From assembly GCA_022818135.1 (NCBI GenBank), contig JAFMSR010000005.1, positions 33,406,434 to 33,470,433 of the forward strand: a DNA stretch of 64,000 nt, read 5' to 3'. This DNA comes from Saxidomus purpurata (Eukaryota; Mollusca; Bivalvia; Venerida; Veneridae). Below are positions 36,701-49,197 of this stretch, piece by piece (positions within the stretch are counted from its first letter, which is position 1; every line of letters starts with the position of its first letter). Both the position numbers and the translations under genes were made by a program. The notes under the pieces are model-generated. The model ran no database searches, was not told the DNA's origin, and saw only the letters and a program-made list of their open reading frames with translations.

Positions 36701-37500
36701 AGAAAAGGCAATACAAAGGGATCGCTTTGTCCATTGGTCTGTCCCTCACAAAAACTTAATGTTGGCTATAACTTTGCCATTTCTTAAGATTTCTTCATCA
36801 AACTCTACAGTTGTATTGCTTATGACAAAACAGCCGTGATGCTGCCACATTTTGTAAGTTAAGGTCATATTTGACAGAGTTATGCCCCTTTTTTGTACTT
36901 TGATTTTGGCTATTACTTTGCTATTTATTAAAATTTCTTCATCAATCTTTCAAATTGTATTGCTTATGACAAAAGGGTTGTGATGCTGCCACATTTATAG
37001 GCCAAGATCATATTTGATAGAGTTTTGCCCCTTTTTTGTGCTTAGTTTTTGTCATGAAAACTTAAAGTTGGTTATCAGGATTATAACTTGGCTATAAAGT
37101 TTGTAGGTCAAGCTCATATTTGAGATATGCCCTGTTTTGTACTTAGATTTGGCTATTACTTTGCCATTTCTTAAGATTTCTTAGGCAAACTTTACAATTG
37201 TGTTGCTTATGACAAAAGAGTCGTAATGCCACCAAATTTTGTAGGTCAAGATCATATTAGACAGAGTTATGCCCCTTTTTGTACTTAGATTTTGTCACAA
37301 AAACTTAGCTTTGCCATTTCTTAGGATTTCATCATCAAACATTTAAATCATATTGCTTATGACACAAAAGGATCGTGATGCCACCAAATTTGTAAGGTTA
37401 AGCTCATATTTGACAGAGTTATGCCCCTTTTTGTACTTACATCTTGTCACCAATTATTGGTTATTCTGACAAAGCGTAAGAGGACACCACAAGTGTTCTA
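36690..37500. repeat. tandem repeat, unit about 150 bp, GCTATTACTTTGCCATTTCT type
   Basis: Opens with TCGCCCTTTAGGAGAAAAGG, then about five copies of a unit containing TTGCTTATGACAAAA and CAGAGTTATGCCCCTTTTT. The copies are diverged. Confidence 0.75.
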
Positions 37501-37804
37501 CTGAACACCCATCTTGTCCTATGTAAACCTTTGTAAAATAAAATGACCCCCCAGGCTAGGGTTGTCTTAAGGACCTCTACTAAGATTGTTCAAATCATGA
37601 CCACTTGGTCAAAATTGAGTATAATGTCTTGGCCTGGTTTGCTTATCAGGCAAATCTACCCAAGCACTTTTGGGTTATTGCCATTGATTTTTGCAAAATT
37701 GGTCAAATTAATCTTGTCCGCTGTGCAAGTCAAATAGTTTTCATCCAATCCTCACCAAACTTGGTGAAAATATTTGAAGACAAAATAACTAGACAAAATT
37801 TAAA

Positions 37805-37923
37805 AAACAACTAAAAAAAAAAAAAAAAAATATAAAAAAAACCCCAAAAAAAAAAAAAAAAAAAAAAAAAAAACTTTCCCAAAAAAAAAAAAAAAAAAAA
37901 CAAACAAAAAAAAAAAAAAAAAA
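37805..37923. repeat. A-rich low-complexity tract
   Basis: About 110 bp of near-pure A runs broken by CCCC, CTTTCCC and CAAAC. It could be a decayed poly(A) tail or an assembly or sequencing artefact. Confidence 0.8.
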
Positions 37924-39640
37924 TAGCTGACAACTTCCCTAATCCATGTGCATATGTTTACTGGAAATAAAACCATTCAAAAGCTGAAGTGGTCCTACTA
38001 TTCAATCTTACACTGTAGTTGAAAAAGCATGAAAGTCCTGACTATGAACAGTTAAACCCTGGGTTGTGTACATATCAATTATTAATAGTCCTGCATGCAA
38101 AAGTATGGTTCTTGCTTACATATTGATGGGTACTGCAAACAATAGCCAGTCACTATGAACACTTGTCAATCAAACAATTTTATTGTAATCTCTGAATGTG
38201 TGGTCAAGTGTGAAATGACAGGGATTAATTCTTTAGGAGGGCAAAATAGCAGTGTTGGAAAATGTACATGAAGTATAGATGTGTAGAGGTAAAAAGTAAC
38301 ATTTATAAAATAATATCTTTACTGTCTTTTAACATAAACTTTAAGAAAAATCTGAGGTTAGATGTCTTGTATTCCTTGACAATAATTTATTTCTTTGAAG
38401 AACAAATTATGATCTTTGTTGGTAGTAAATTGCAGATATTTGAAAATTTGTTTCTTGTGAGATCTTTTTCTTAGTTTTGCTTACAGACGTTAATACTTTT
38501 AGAAGTTTGTTTTATTGGAGTATGAACCTTTAGCTAATTGGTGACACTATTTTACAGAAAAATCTGGTTTTCATTCTTTGTTTATTATGCTGTGTGGTCT
38601 ATAGAATTACTGATCTAGTCAAAATATTTAAGTGACGTCTTGAGCAAATTCTGAGATATTTTCGCTTTGGGTCAGAATCTCGCTATAGAGGAGAGATATT
38701 GCCCATACAAACAATAACACAATATCTCGACGCGCGTACAATTAGTTGGACTATAATTACTGATCATGCAAATAAATTGTTACTTGTTACTGTTTAACAG
38801 CAAGAACAAATGATGTGTGCTGTCATGTTTAAACAACAATCTGACTTTTCTTTACTATATTCTTTATAGAAACTTTAAAGTGTGTTTTATCTGGAATGCT
38901 CCATTGACTTTTGTGAGAGACAAAAGTAACAGGCTAGTTTGACTAAAACATTGAGTTCTCTGAGCTAATGCTTCCACTATATTTAATACGTGGTGAGTGA
39001 AAGTTGCATGGAGACTTAAACACTAGATCGAATATATGCATCTCTCTTCATTGAACAATTGAGGTAATTCTGAGATGAAAACTGTGGACACAGTCAATGT
39101 TTTTGGAAAAGCAAGAGTTGTCGTTCGTTTCATAGAGGGCGCAATCTACGGTATATAGGGCATTCTTGGACATACTGTATGAATATTATTTGATAATAGT
39201 AAATTTTCGATACTTGAGGTCAGTTGGTAGATGTGATGTAGTGTCAATTTGCTTGTTCAACTAGAATTGGTTTCCTCGAGTTCTTTTGGGGCCATGCCTC
39301 AACATCAACCATCACAACCAATTTCCAAAATATTTACATGGCATTGTTGTTTGTTGGCCCGTTGTGATCACAGTTTTTATTGTTTCTATTTTCAGGTGAA
39401 ATGAAAGAGAGGTATCCAGTTATTGCTTACTAGTTGTGTGGAGGCAGAGTACAGGATGATCAGAGTAAAGGGTGATCTTTGACATTTACCTGCCAATGAA
39501 TTGGGCTCTTTCCATTTAACAGGGGCTTGCACACCATATATTATGTTGCAGGTAATATGTATTTCTAGTTAAATTGGAAAACACCCAGATTGAATAACAA
39601 GGTTATTTGTATGTATGTATTGAAGAGTTTTATCATTTGT
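37924..39640. other. no recognisable gene or repeat
   Basis: AT-rich sequence. An acceptor-like TTTCTATTTTCAG precedes 39395, where a short frame ends in TAG (39430-39432). Confidence 0.5.
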
Positions 39641-41560
39641 TACAGATAGTCCATATGACAAACGCCATTATATGGATGACAAATGCCATTATACGGATGA
39701 CAAACGCCATTATACGGATGACAAAGCCATTATACGGATGACAAACGCCATTATACGGATGACAAACGCCACTATACGGATGACAAACGCCACTATACGG
39801 ATGACAAACGCCATTATACGGATGACAAACGCCATTATACGGATGACAAATGCCATTATACGGAACTTTGCTGATAGTCCATATGACAAACGCCATTATA
39901 CGGATGACAAACGTCATTATACGGATGACAAACGCCATTATACGGATGACAAACGCCATTATACGGATGACAAACGCCATTATACGGATGACAAACGCCA
40001 CTATACGGATGACAAACGCCACTATACGGATGACAAACGCCACTATACGGATGACAAACGCCATTATACGGATGACAAATGCCATTATACGGAACTTTGC
40101 TGATAGTCCATATGACAAACGCCATTATACGGATGACAAACGTCATTATATGGATGACAAACGCCATTATACGGATGACAAACGCCATTATACGGATGAC
40201 AAACGCCATTATATGGAACTTTGCTGATAGTCCATATGACAAACGCCATTATACGGATGACAAACGCCATTATATGGATGACAAACGCCATTATATGGAT
40301 GACAAACGCCATTATACGGATGACAAATGACATTATACGGATGACAAACGCCACTATACGGATGACAAACGCCATTATACGGATGACAAACGCCATTATA
40401 CGGAACTTTGCTGATAGTCCATATGACAAACGCCATTATACGGATGACAAACGCCATTATATGGATGACAAACGCCATTATACGGATGACAAACGCCATT
40501 ATATGGATGACAAATGCCATTATACGGAACTTTGCTGATAGTCCATATGACAAACGCCATTATACGGATGACAAACGCCATTATATGGATGACAAACGCC
40601 ATTATACAGATGACAAACGCCATTATAAGGATGACAAACGCCATTATACGGATGACAAACGCCGCTATACAGATGACAAACGCCATTATACGGATGACAA
40701 ACGCCATTATATGGATGACAAACGCCATTATACGGATGACAAACGCCATTATATGGATGACAAATGCCATTATACGGAACTTTGCTGATAGTCCATATGA
40801 CAAACGCCATTATACGGATGACAAACGCCATTATATGGATGACAAACGCCATTATACAGATGACAAACGCCATTATAAGGATGACAAACGCCATTATACG
40901 GATGACAAACGCCGCTATACAGATGACAAACGCCATTATACGGATGACAAACGCCATTATACGGAACTTTGCTGATAGTCCATATGACAAACGCCATTAT
41001 ACGGATGACAAACGCCATTATATGGATGACAAACGCCATTATACGGATGACAAACGCCATTATACGGATGACAAACGCCATTATACGGAACTTTGCTGAT
41101 AGTCCATATGACAAACGCCATTATACGGATGACAAACGCCATTATATGGATGACAAACGCCATTATACGGATGACAAACGCCATTATAAGGATGACAAAC
41201 GCCATTATACGGATGACAAACGCCGCTATACAGATGACAAACGCCATTATACGGATGACAAACGCCATTATACGGAACTTTGCTGATAGTCCATATGACA
41301 AACGCCATTATACGGATGACAAACGCCATTATATGGATGACAAACGCCATTATACGGATGACAAACGCCATTATACGGATGACAAACGCCATTATACGGA
41401 ACTTTGCTGATAGTCCATATGACAAACGCCATTATACGGATGACAAACGCCATTATACGGATGACAAACGCCATTATACGGATGACAAACACCATTATAC
41501 GGAACTTTGCTGATAGTCCATATGACAAACGCCATTATATGGAACTTTGCTATATCCGGA
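39640..41560. repeat. 21-bp satellite with regular 40-bp spacer blocks
   Basis: Unit GACAAACGCCATTATACGGAT (21 bp), here described by its core GACAAACGCCATTATACGG. Blocks of 3-10 units are separated by a spacer containing ACTTTGCTGATAGTCCATAT. Spacer anchors are 228, 229, 124, 187, 124, 250, 187, 124, 187, 124 and 103 bp apart, i.e. 21n+40 with n = 9, 9, 4, 7, 4, 10, 7, 4, 7, 4, 3 (the first interval has a 1-bp deletion). Long ORFs on both strands are a by-product of a 21-bp, stop-free unit (DKRHYTD on +, MAFVIRI on -). Confidence 0.97.
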
Positions 41561-41596
41561 GTTGTAATATATGAAGTTTAATACAGTCAAATAAAA

Positions 41597-41677
41597 CACA
41601 GTGATACAATGGCCTGATTAATACACAGTGATACAATGGCCTGACTAATACACAGTGATACAATGGCCTGACTAATT
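41597..41677. repeat. 27-bp tandem repeat, three copies
   Basis: CACAGTGATACAATGGCCTG starts at 41597, 41624 and 41651, exactly 27 bp apart, immediately after the satellite. Confidence 0.9.
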
Positions 41678-42100
41678 GAAGCTCAATTTAAGAAATTATT
41701 TTCTTTTCCTGAAAAGTATTTGGACAAAGCACGATGGTTCCTTTTTTCTTACCTTCAGGATATTTGGATACAGTGGTATAGGGAATGTTGTCCAAATTGA
41801 TGATTCATTGTTTATACTGATGTGCATTATTCTGTTGATAACATAATCTCTACTGAGATGTTGCAGACTTTAATGTACACATACATTTGTTAAGTTTTAC
41901 AGTGCTTGTCATGGATGTATTCTAACATGAATGTATGATTATCAAAAGCACCTGTAATAGGTCATGTGTAAATATTGTTAGTGCCCTACTCTTTAGTGTT
42001 TATACATGTACTGTGTGGGAGTTGGCTTGTTCATAAAGGTTGTTTGAAATTTCTGTGTTCAGTTTTTGCAACATCTCAATTAATTTTGATCTCTTTTAAG

Positions 42101-42181
42101 GACCCACCAGAGAATGGACTGAACAGTAGTTACTTGTTAAATGGTAGTGAAGCAGTATCACAGAAGCCCTATAGGAACTGA
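42101..42181 (+). other. orphan terminal-exon-like segment
   Basis: Acceptor GATCTCTTTTAAG and 26 open codons (DPPENGLNSSYLLNGSEA then VSQKPYRN) to TGA. Phase 0, so formally compatible with the donor at 23025, but 19 kb away. No homology recognised. Confidence 0.25.
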
Positions 42182-42327
42182 CACTGGAGCTAGCAGAAAA
42201 GTATTGCATCACCATTACTACCAGAAAAATATCACTTGAACTAGCAGAGAAGTATCATAACTTTCTTGACTTTCTTAAAAGTTTGTTTGAAGATACAAGA
42301 CCAGTACCAAGATATTACTCTGGATAG

Positions 42328-42505
42328 AAAAATGCCTCTATTATATGGCTATTTTAAAGTAACAAAGCTATAACTCTGCTATAAATAAGTGGATTGTGAT
42401 GGCATTTGGTGTGCATCCTTCTACTCAAATATATATTCTGCCAAGTTTCAATCAAATCTTACGAGCCAGTTCCAAGATATGGCTTAGGACAGAAAAGTGT
42501 GACAA
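42328..42505 (+). repeat. dispersed repeat, + oriented copy
   Basis: AAAATGCCTCTATTATATGG to CCAAGATATGGC. An inverted copy lies at 47430-47592. Confidence 0.65.
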
Positions 42506-43084
42506 ATGGAAGGACAACACCAAAACAATATCCCTCCTCCGCCTTTGGCATTGGATAATAAGAATAATTATAGTTGCTGGCTTAGTGGTTGATGTATGGT
42601 GTCGTAATGTTTAATGATGTCAAAATTATGTCATCAAAGTTATTGCAATTATTAGGTGTTTCAGTTAGCTACTCGTCAGGTTATTTTTGGCGAGATTATT
42701 TTAAATGTAACCATGCAAAGAAGCATCAGTAGATACGTTATGAAATCCATATCAAAACTTTTTGAGCCCCCCTTGTATAAGTAAATTGTTTTGGATATTT
42801 GCTAGATCCTAAGCTAGATTTTACTAAATGCTTATTGTAAGATTTTACTGTAACAATATTGTGATGTTAGTTATTTATCAAATGCTGAAAATCAAATAGG
42901 GGCCTAATTGTGAAAAATGTGCAAGTTAATAGATATAGAAGAGTGCTATATCTGTTGGTGACATGGTATGTGGCAAGAAAAAAAAACACATGGAAACAAA
43001 TCAAGGCAATTTGTTGGATGGTATACAAAGAGGACAACATGAAAAGAATTGATGCAAGGTATCAAAGCAAAATAAGTCATTTTC

Positions 43085-43915
43085 AGCTCACCTGGCACAA
43101 AGTGCCAGTGTGAGCTATTAGGATGGCTCACTGTCCGGCATACCTAGTATGTCATCTGTTCACACTTTATTTCAAACAACATCTCTGATACCACTGTACT
43201 AATATTCAGGGATGTTCCTTGCATGAAGCCCTATTATAGTTGTTTGAATAATTCCATTCCATGGAGAACTCTGATTGCCATGGCAATGGTAGGGGAAAAC
43301 TTTTCAATCTTCATCTCAAGAACAGGAAAGCCCCCAGCTTAGATATTTGGCATGTGGCATTGACATGTGGACCTCTGCCAAGATTGTTCAAATTATGATG
43401 CCCTGGTTAATATTGACACTGCCCTTGTTTTTACATAGGCTTATTTAGGAAAAACTAAAGATCTCTGAAACCACAAGGCCTAGAGCTTATTTTGCATAAG
43501 GTATTTCCTAGTGAACCTCTACCAAGATTGTTCAAATTATGACCCCTGGGTCAATATTAACACTGCCAGGATTTGTCACTTGATTTTACATAGAATTGTA
43601 TAAAAAAAACTATAAAAACCTTCTGTGAAAGCACAAGGCCTAGAGCGTTGATATTTGGCATTGCCAAGTTGACCTCTACCAAGATTGTTCAAATCATGAC
43701 CCCTGGGTCAAAATTGACCCTACCAAGGGGGGTCACTTGATTTAATATAGGCATATATAGTGAAAACCTGGAGCTTAGATATTTGGAATATAGCTTTATG
43801 TAGTGGACCTTTTCCCAGGTCAACATTGACACTTTCTGCTATTGATGACTTTGTATTGTTGCCTGTTGTAGCCAGGTGAGTGCTAAAGGGCCATCTTAGC
43901 CCTCTCTTTTATTTG
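43085..43915. mobile_element. AGCTCACCTGGCAC repeat, complete copy
   Basis: Hairpin AGCTCACCTGGCAC with GTGCCAGTGTGAGCT, several 150-190-bp subrepeats, and right end CAGGTGAGTGCTAAAGGGCC. Confidence 0.8.
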
Positions 43916-44007
43916 CTTTTTGGTATCAGGTAATGTATTGGAATAAGGCATTTAGATCACCCTTTATGTCTGTATACTTATATATAATATGCCCAATTGT
44001 GCTTTTT

Positions 44008-44595
44008 AACTCACCTGGCAAAAATTGCCAAGGTGAGGTATTAGGATCACTCAGCTGTCCAGCGTATGTTGCCTGTCCACCATTTCCTTCAAACAACATT
44101 TCCCTTTTAAGTTAAAATAGAGCTTCACGCAATATTGGCCCAGTAGTTAAAGTTTTAACTACTGGGCCAATATTGCATGAAGCTCTATCAAAATTCAATT
44201 CCATGCAGAACTCTGTTTGCTATGCCAGCAAATAGGAAAAATTTTCTTCTCAAAAAACCACAATGTGTACAGCTTAGATATTTGGAATTTAGCATTGTGG
44301 ACCTCTACCAAGTTTGTTCAAATCATGACCTCTGAGTCAAAATTGACTCGATCCTGAGGTCATTTGATTTTACGTAGGCTTGTTTAGAGATAAACTCCAA
44401 AATTCTTCTTGTCTAGAACCACAAGTCTCAGAGCTTACATATTTTGAATGTAGCATGTAGTGGATCTCTGCAAAGATTGTATAAATCAGGACCCCCAGGT
44501 AAAATTTACCCTGTCTGTGATGTAATTTTTGACTTTGTATTATCGCCAATGGTAGCCAGGTGAGTGATATAGGGCCATCTTGGCCTTCTTGTTTT
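44008..44595. mobile_element. AGCTCACCTGGCAC repeat, shorter copy with internal inversion
   Basis: Left hairpin is modified (AACTCACCTGGCA, TGCCAAGGTGAGGT). Around 44110-44185 the stretch GAGCTTCACGCAATATTGGC is followed by its near-complement, a local inverted duplication. Right end GGGCCATCTTGGCCTTCTTG. Confidence 0.75.
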
Positions 44596-47400
44596 ATGAA
44601 AAGTACATGCTAGATGGAATGGTTAAAGTACTTGTCTATAGTAGATACCTTCCTTTGATGAAGATACATACATGTTCTCCAGTGCTTTGTAACATTGTAG
44701 ACATATTTTTGGTAAAATATTTCTGATTTAACGTCTAAATATTAAAACTGTACATTTATAACAATATTTTGGTGTTGTCAGGTGTCTTTTGGTAATCTAT
44801 TGGTGTCTCTGATACATTTTGTAAATAGCTGGGCCAAGATTTTAGGATCGGCTTAATTAAAGTCAGATAAGATTTTTTTTTAAATTTAATTTTACACTTT
44901 TGAAAACAGGTCTTATAGTTGGTATAGGAATAGGTTTTTATTTCTTTGTAATAATTTTTTTATTTAAATGCTTCAGCATTTATGACTGGTCCCTACCATG
45001 GACTTTCGGGCAAGGACAGTGCCAGTAAAGTTGTCGTCTTCTACCACATGCTATCTGCATTTTTCCTGTATGAATATGGTTCATTGTGATCTCGTTCATC
45101 TGTTTAAATGATCAAACTATTGTTTCTACTGGAAAATATTCCAGACAGTGCTGGAAATAGATCAGACATAACTATTGAAAAAAAAATTAACAGTTCCTAG
45201 GCTACTCCATAAAATATTTCAGGCCATGCTAAAATCTGTTGAAGAAATCATCATGAATTCAAGTCTATGTTTGAAGATATTCAGGACTATTTTGGAATTT
45301 AGTACTCTGGGGTGTGGTCTTCAGTTCTGTACTTCTGTGTTAGGGTTTCTTGCTAGATATGGATATAACTGATTAATACGCATGTAGATGTTACTGTGGA
45401 ATTTCATAGATATTTTCATATTAACAATACTCTTGAAATTTAAAAATCAGGTATTGTAGTTGAACAATGAAGTTACTCTTGTCCTATCACAGAATGTTCA
45501 TACACATAGCACATAGTTACTCATAGCAGTTGTTTGCATTAGATGTAAAAATACATCTGTATATAAGATGATTGCACACCACCTAATATTTCATTAATGC
45601 ATAATTATGGCATTATGAAAGTGGTTCAATCAATGAGTCTGTCCTGCATGAGGCAATGAAATGTGTGGCATATCTCATGTTCCAGAAAGGACATAGGGAG
45701 TATGATGGGTCCAGGAATGGCAAACAAAGACACCTTGTCACTGGACTTGTGTATTATCTGGGAGCAGATAGGACAACTTGTACTTTCAAATATCTTCATA
45801 TATTTTAATCAATAGATAGGACTGGTTAGCTATATAATTATATTCAATATTCATAATTAAAAAAAAAACAACACAGAAATATCAAAGGTATAAAATTCCA
45901 GCATAGCATTTTTTATGTCTGAGCCAAAGGAGCTATCTCCTTGGAACAAATTTCAGTTTGGCGACAAATATTTAAGTTGAAGCATTGGAACTTTATGATT
46001 TCTGGGCTAGGCAAGAACCTATTCCATCTGAAACATTTTCCATATTGCACAGAATATTTGCTAGGTCACATTAGAATTTGTGCAATGTGTAATAAAAAAC
46101 AGACTAAAAATAACAATGATTACCATTAACAGGATCCTTTAAGGAAAGTTGAAGATGGCATTAGTAGAATGACACTTTCTCACTCTGTGCATAGTCAGTC
46201 TGGAACTCTGCTCTTAGCCGGAAAACTGCTCTTAGCCAGAAAACTACTACAAGTGGTAATAGATATATCTGCAGTGTTTAGTGACAGTTGCTCATACACC
46301 TTTATGCTCAATGAATTTTTACTCTTGTACAAATTTGAAACTGCACATAATGAGAATAAAAGCAATGATACTATGTCAATTGTAAAGGATATATTTTGAA
46401 AGAGACACCTATCGACTAGCCAAAGACAACCAAGAACACCAAAATGTTGTTATATATGTACAGTTTTTCTAATACTATATGTCAAATCAGAAACATTTTA
46501 TTAAAAATATGACTACAATGTTGCAAAGAACTGGAGAATATGTATGTATCTTTATCCAAGGAAGGTTATAGTCTCCAGTGGATAAGTAATTTAACCATTG
46601 CATCCCTTTTCATAAAAAAACACAATTTGGCATAGGTATACGGACACTACGGGTGATCTAAATGCCTTAATCCAGTATATTACTTGATAGAAAACAACAA
46701 CAAAAATGAATTCTTTGTGGTGCATTGATGCCTCACATTAATTCTTTTCTTGTTGTCCTCTGTGTACAGTCTAAGGAATTGATTTCATTTGTTTCCATGT
46801 GTTGTCCTTTTTTTGTTGCTACATGCTATGTCACCAGCATGTACAGCTTATTTTTTTTAATCTATTAGCTGGTACATATTTCACAATTATGCACCAATTT
46901 GATTTTCAGTGTTTGGTGAGTAACAAACGTTGTAAGGCTGTGATAGTAAAACCTTATAATTAGCTTTCAAAAATATCTAGCTTTGAATCTAACAAATGTT
47001 TAATAATTAAATTTGTTTATAGGAAGGGGTTTCAAAAAGGTTACAATACAGACATCACATCCATTTTAGTTTCAAGTTGTTTTTCTTCACATTTTGCCAA
47101 AATGAAGGGTTAGATGTTTTACACAAATAGATTTTGGAAATATTTAATTCCCATAGTATGTTTGTGCTATATTATCTCCATAGTAACAAAAGGAATGATT
47201 TGAGGGTGCAATCCAACGATTTTGCATATTGTTGCTTCTTTGTGTGGTTACATTCAAAAGAATCTTGCCCACTTACTAATTGCAGTTACTTTGATGACAT
47301 AATTTATGACATCTTTAAACATTATGGCATCATACCTCACACACTATGTCAGCAACTATTATTCTTATTATCCCCTGCCAAGGGCAGAGGACGAATATTG
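44596..47400. other. AT-rich DNA without recognisable genes
   Basis: No motif-bearing ORF. An acceptor followed by 40 open codons at 46133-46254 is noted but unsupported. Confidence 0.5.
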
Positions 47401-47429
47401 TGTTGGTGTTGCCCATCCATTTGTCATAC

Positions 47430-47592
47430 TTAGCCATATCTTGGTACTGGGCAGTAAGATTTTATTAAAACTTGGCAGGAATGTATATTTGAGTAGGGGA
47501 ATGATGCAAAATGCTGTCACAGTCCACTCATTTATAGTAGAGTTATGGTTTTGATACTTTAAAATAGCCCTTATATAGAGGCATTTTTCCAT
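47430..47592 (-). repeat. dispersed repeat, inverted copy
   Basis: Reverse complement aligns by eye with 42328-42505 over about 160 bp (GAAAAATGCCTCTAT, GGGCTATTTTAAAGTA, CTACTCAAATATACATTC). Confidence 0.65.
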
Positions 47593-47960
47593 CCAGAACC
47601 TAAATTGGTGCTGGTTGGTCATATTTAATTGAAACTTGACAGGAATGTATAGTTAAGCAGGCGAATGATGCTGTCACAATCTACAAGAAAATATGAAAAA
47701 AAAGACATGTTATATTTCCCAAAGAGTGTCTCAAATTCATTGCCTTGCATAAAAAAGGTATTAAGCATAAAATATGTAAAACAAAGTTCTGTAAATTTAA
47801 AGCAGTATATTTAAGATTATATCAGATGAGACAGAAACTGTGAATTTGAAACATTTTCCAAAGTTTCCCTTCATTTTCAAAGGCTGATCACTATAATTAA
47901 CTTTATATTTAAAGTGTATGTGCTCCCAAAGGAGAATAGGAAAGCATCAGTCAGGTTGAT

Positions 47961-48982
47961 ATGAGCACTGAAGTTGTGCCAAGTAGAAACTGGGCAAGAT
48001 GGGATATGTCCCGATGTACAAGGTTGTTAAGAAGATGGTTTCCAGATAGTCAGGATGGCTTCCCAGGACTAGGAATAATCTGTGACCTTAAAGGTAACAG
48101 CATTTCAAAAGGTAAACTGTTGGGTTTTACTACATGTATATGTTTTTTTTAACAAAGTGACTCCCTGACATGACCAAGCATTTATGAGAACAATCAAGGA
48201 TTGGTACTCATTTACAGCTAGATGGACTGAGGCATGTAATATGTCGAGTGTCTTGGCATATACATGTACCTGATTTACCTGGATCGAGGATACCATCATG
48301 ATCCTTTGGGGATTTGCAGTTGTCCAGTTCATTAACTTCCAACTTCCTAAATTGCTGTGATTGTTTATTCAATAGGTAATGTCTTAGCTACATTAATTTT
48401 GATAATGGCAAAACGCCCCAGTTACTTCAGAGTTATTGTCCTTTAATTGTCCTTTAATTGTCAAATAATGCAGATGGAGGCCATAAAACTTAATGGGTGT
48501 ATTTTGTTACAGTTTCATTCAGAAATGAATGAACTGACTAATTTCTAGACATCTAAGGCATTACAGTAAAAGACAACAACTCTGCTTAACATGTGCAGTA
48601 ACATGCACAACATCACAGACTGATTAACATTTCTGTAGAAGTGTCAAGTCTGTAGCTAAATTCTTTAAAAATTGAATCTATTTGATGGATATCAATAGCT
48701 GAAAATCTTTATCTGTTAAAACATTTATCCTGAATTGCTAAATCTGTCAGTTTACAGTGACAACCTTTACATATTTTTTAGTTAAGGTAATTGAATGAAA
48801 GCAGTGAAACACTAAATACAATGATTTCCTTACAAGTGTCTTTTTATTTTCAGATATTGTAACATCACTGAGGTCAACTGAACTGACAGTTAAAGTGCCA
48901 GTTGAAACAAAGTTCAGGCAAGAATCTTCAACAGAATACTTCAGACTAATACAAAGGACTTCGGCTAAATGTGCTACAGTTT
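47961..48982 (+). CDS. possible small two-exon ORF, unknown
   Basis: Exon A 47961-48093 opens with ATG (MSTEVVPSRNWARWDMSR...) after an in-frame TAG and ends at AAAG/GTAACA. Exon B 48854-48982 follows TTTTCAG, continues the same frame (DIVTSLRSTELTVKVPVE...) and ends in TAA. Together 87 codons. The intron keeps phase, and the peptide is unlike the simple repeats around it. I recognise no domain, signal peptide or homologue. It could equally be chance or a lncRNA. Confidence 0.25.
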
Positions 48983-49197
48983 AAGAAAACAAAAAATACA
49001 TATTAACAGTATGATGGAAATTTATGGCACAGCATGAAACATTAACAAAAAGAACAAGAAGATATAATACATTTCAAAAAAACAATATGTTGTATATGTA
49101 GATTTATTGCAGATCGTGATCAACAGAAAAATATGTGATGTCTATAAATGCAAAGGAGGAGAGTGACAGTATAATGTCAGAGAAAAGAGGTGTTTTA

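Noticed and set aside
37805..37923. Poly(A) tail of a retrocopy
   Set aside because: No upstream retrocopied gene or target duplication seen; interrupted A runs may be artefactual.
39633..41528. Many 80-160-codon ORFs on both strands
   Set aside because: By-products of a stop-free 21-bp monomer; frames change at each spacer.
39640..41560. CRISPR-like spacing of repeats and spacers
   Set aside because: The spacer is the same 40-bp sequence each time and the repeats are contiguous 21-mers; animal DNA, no cas genes.
46133..46254. Exon-like ORF (acceptor plus 40 codons, Leu-rich)
   Set aside because: Repetitive Leu/Lys wording, no partner exon in phase with a good site, no homology.
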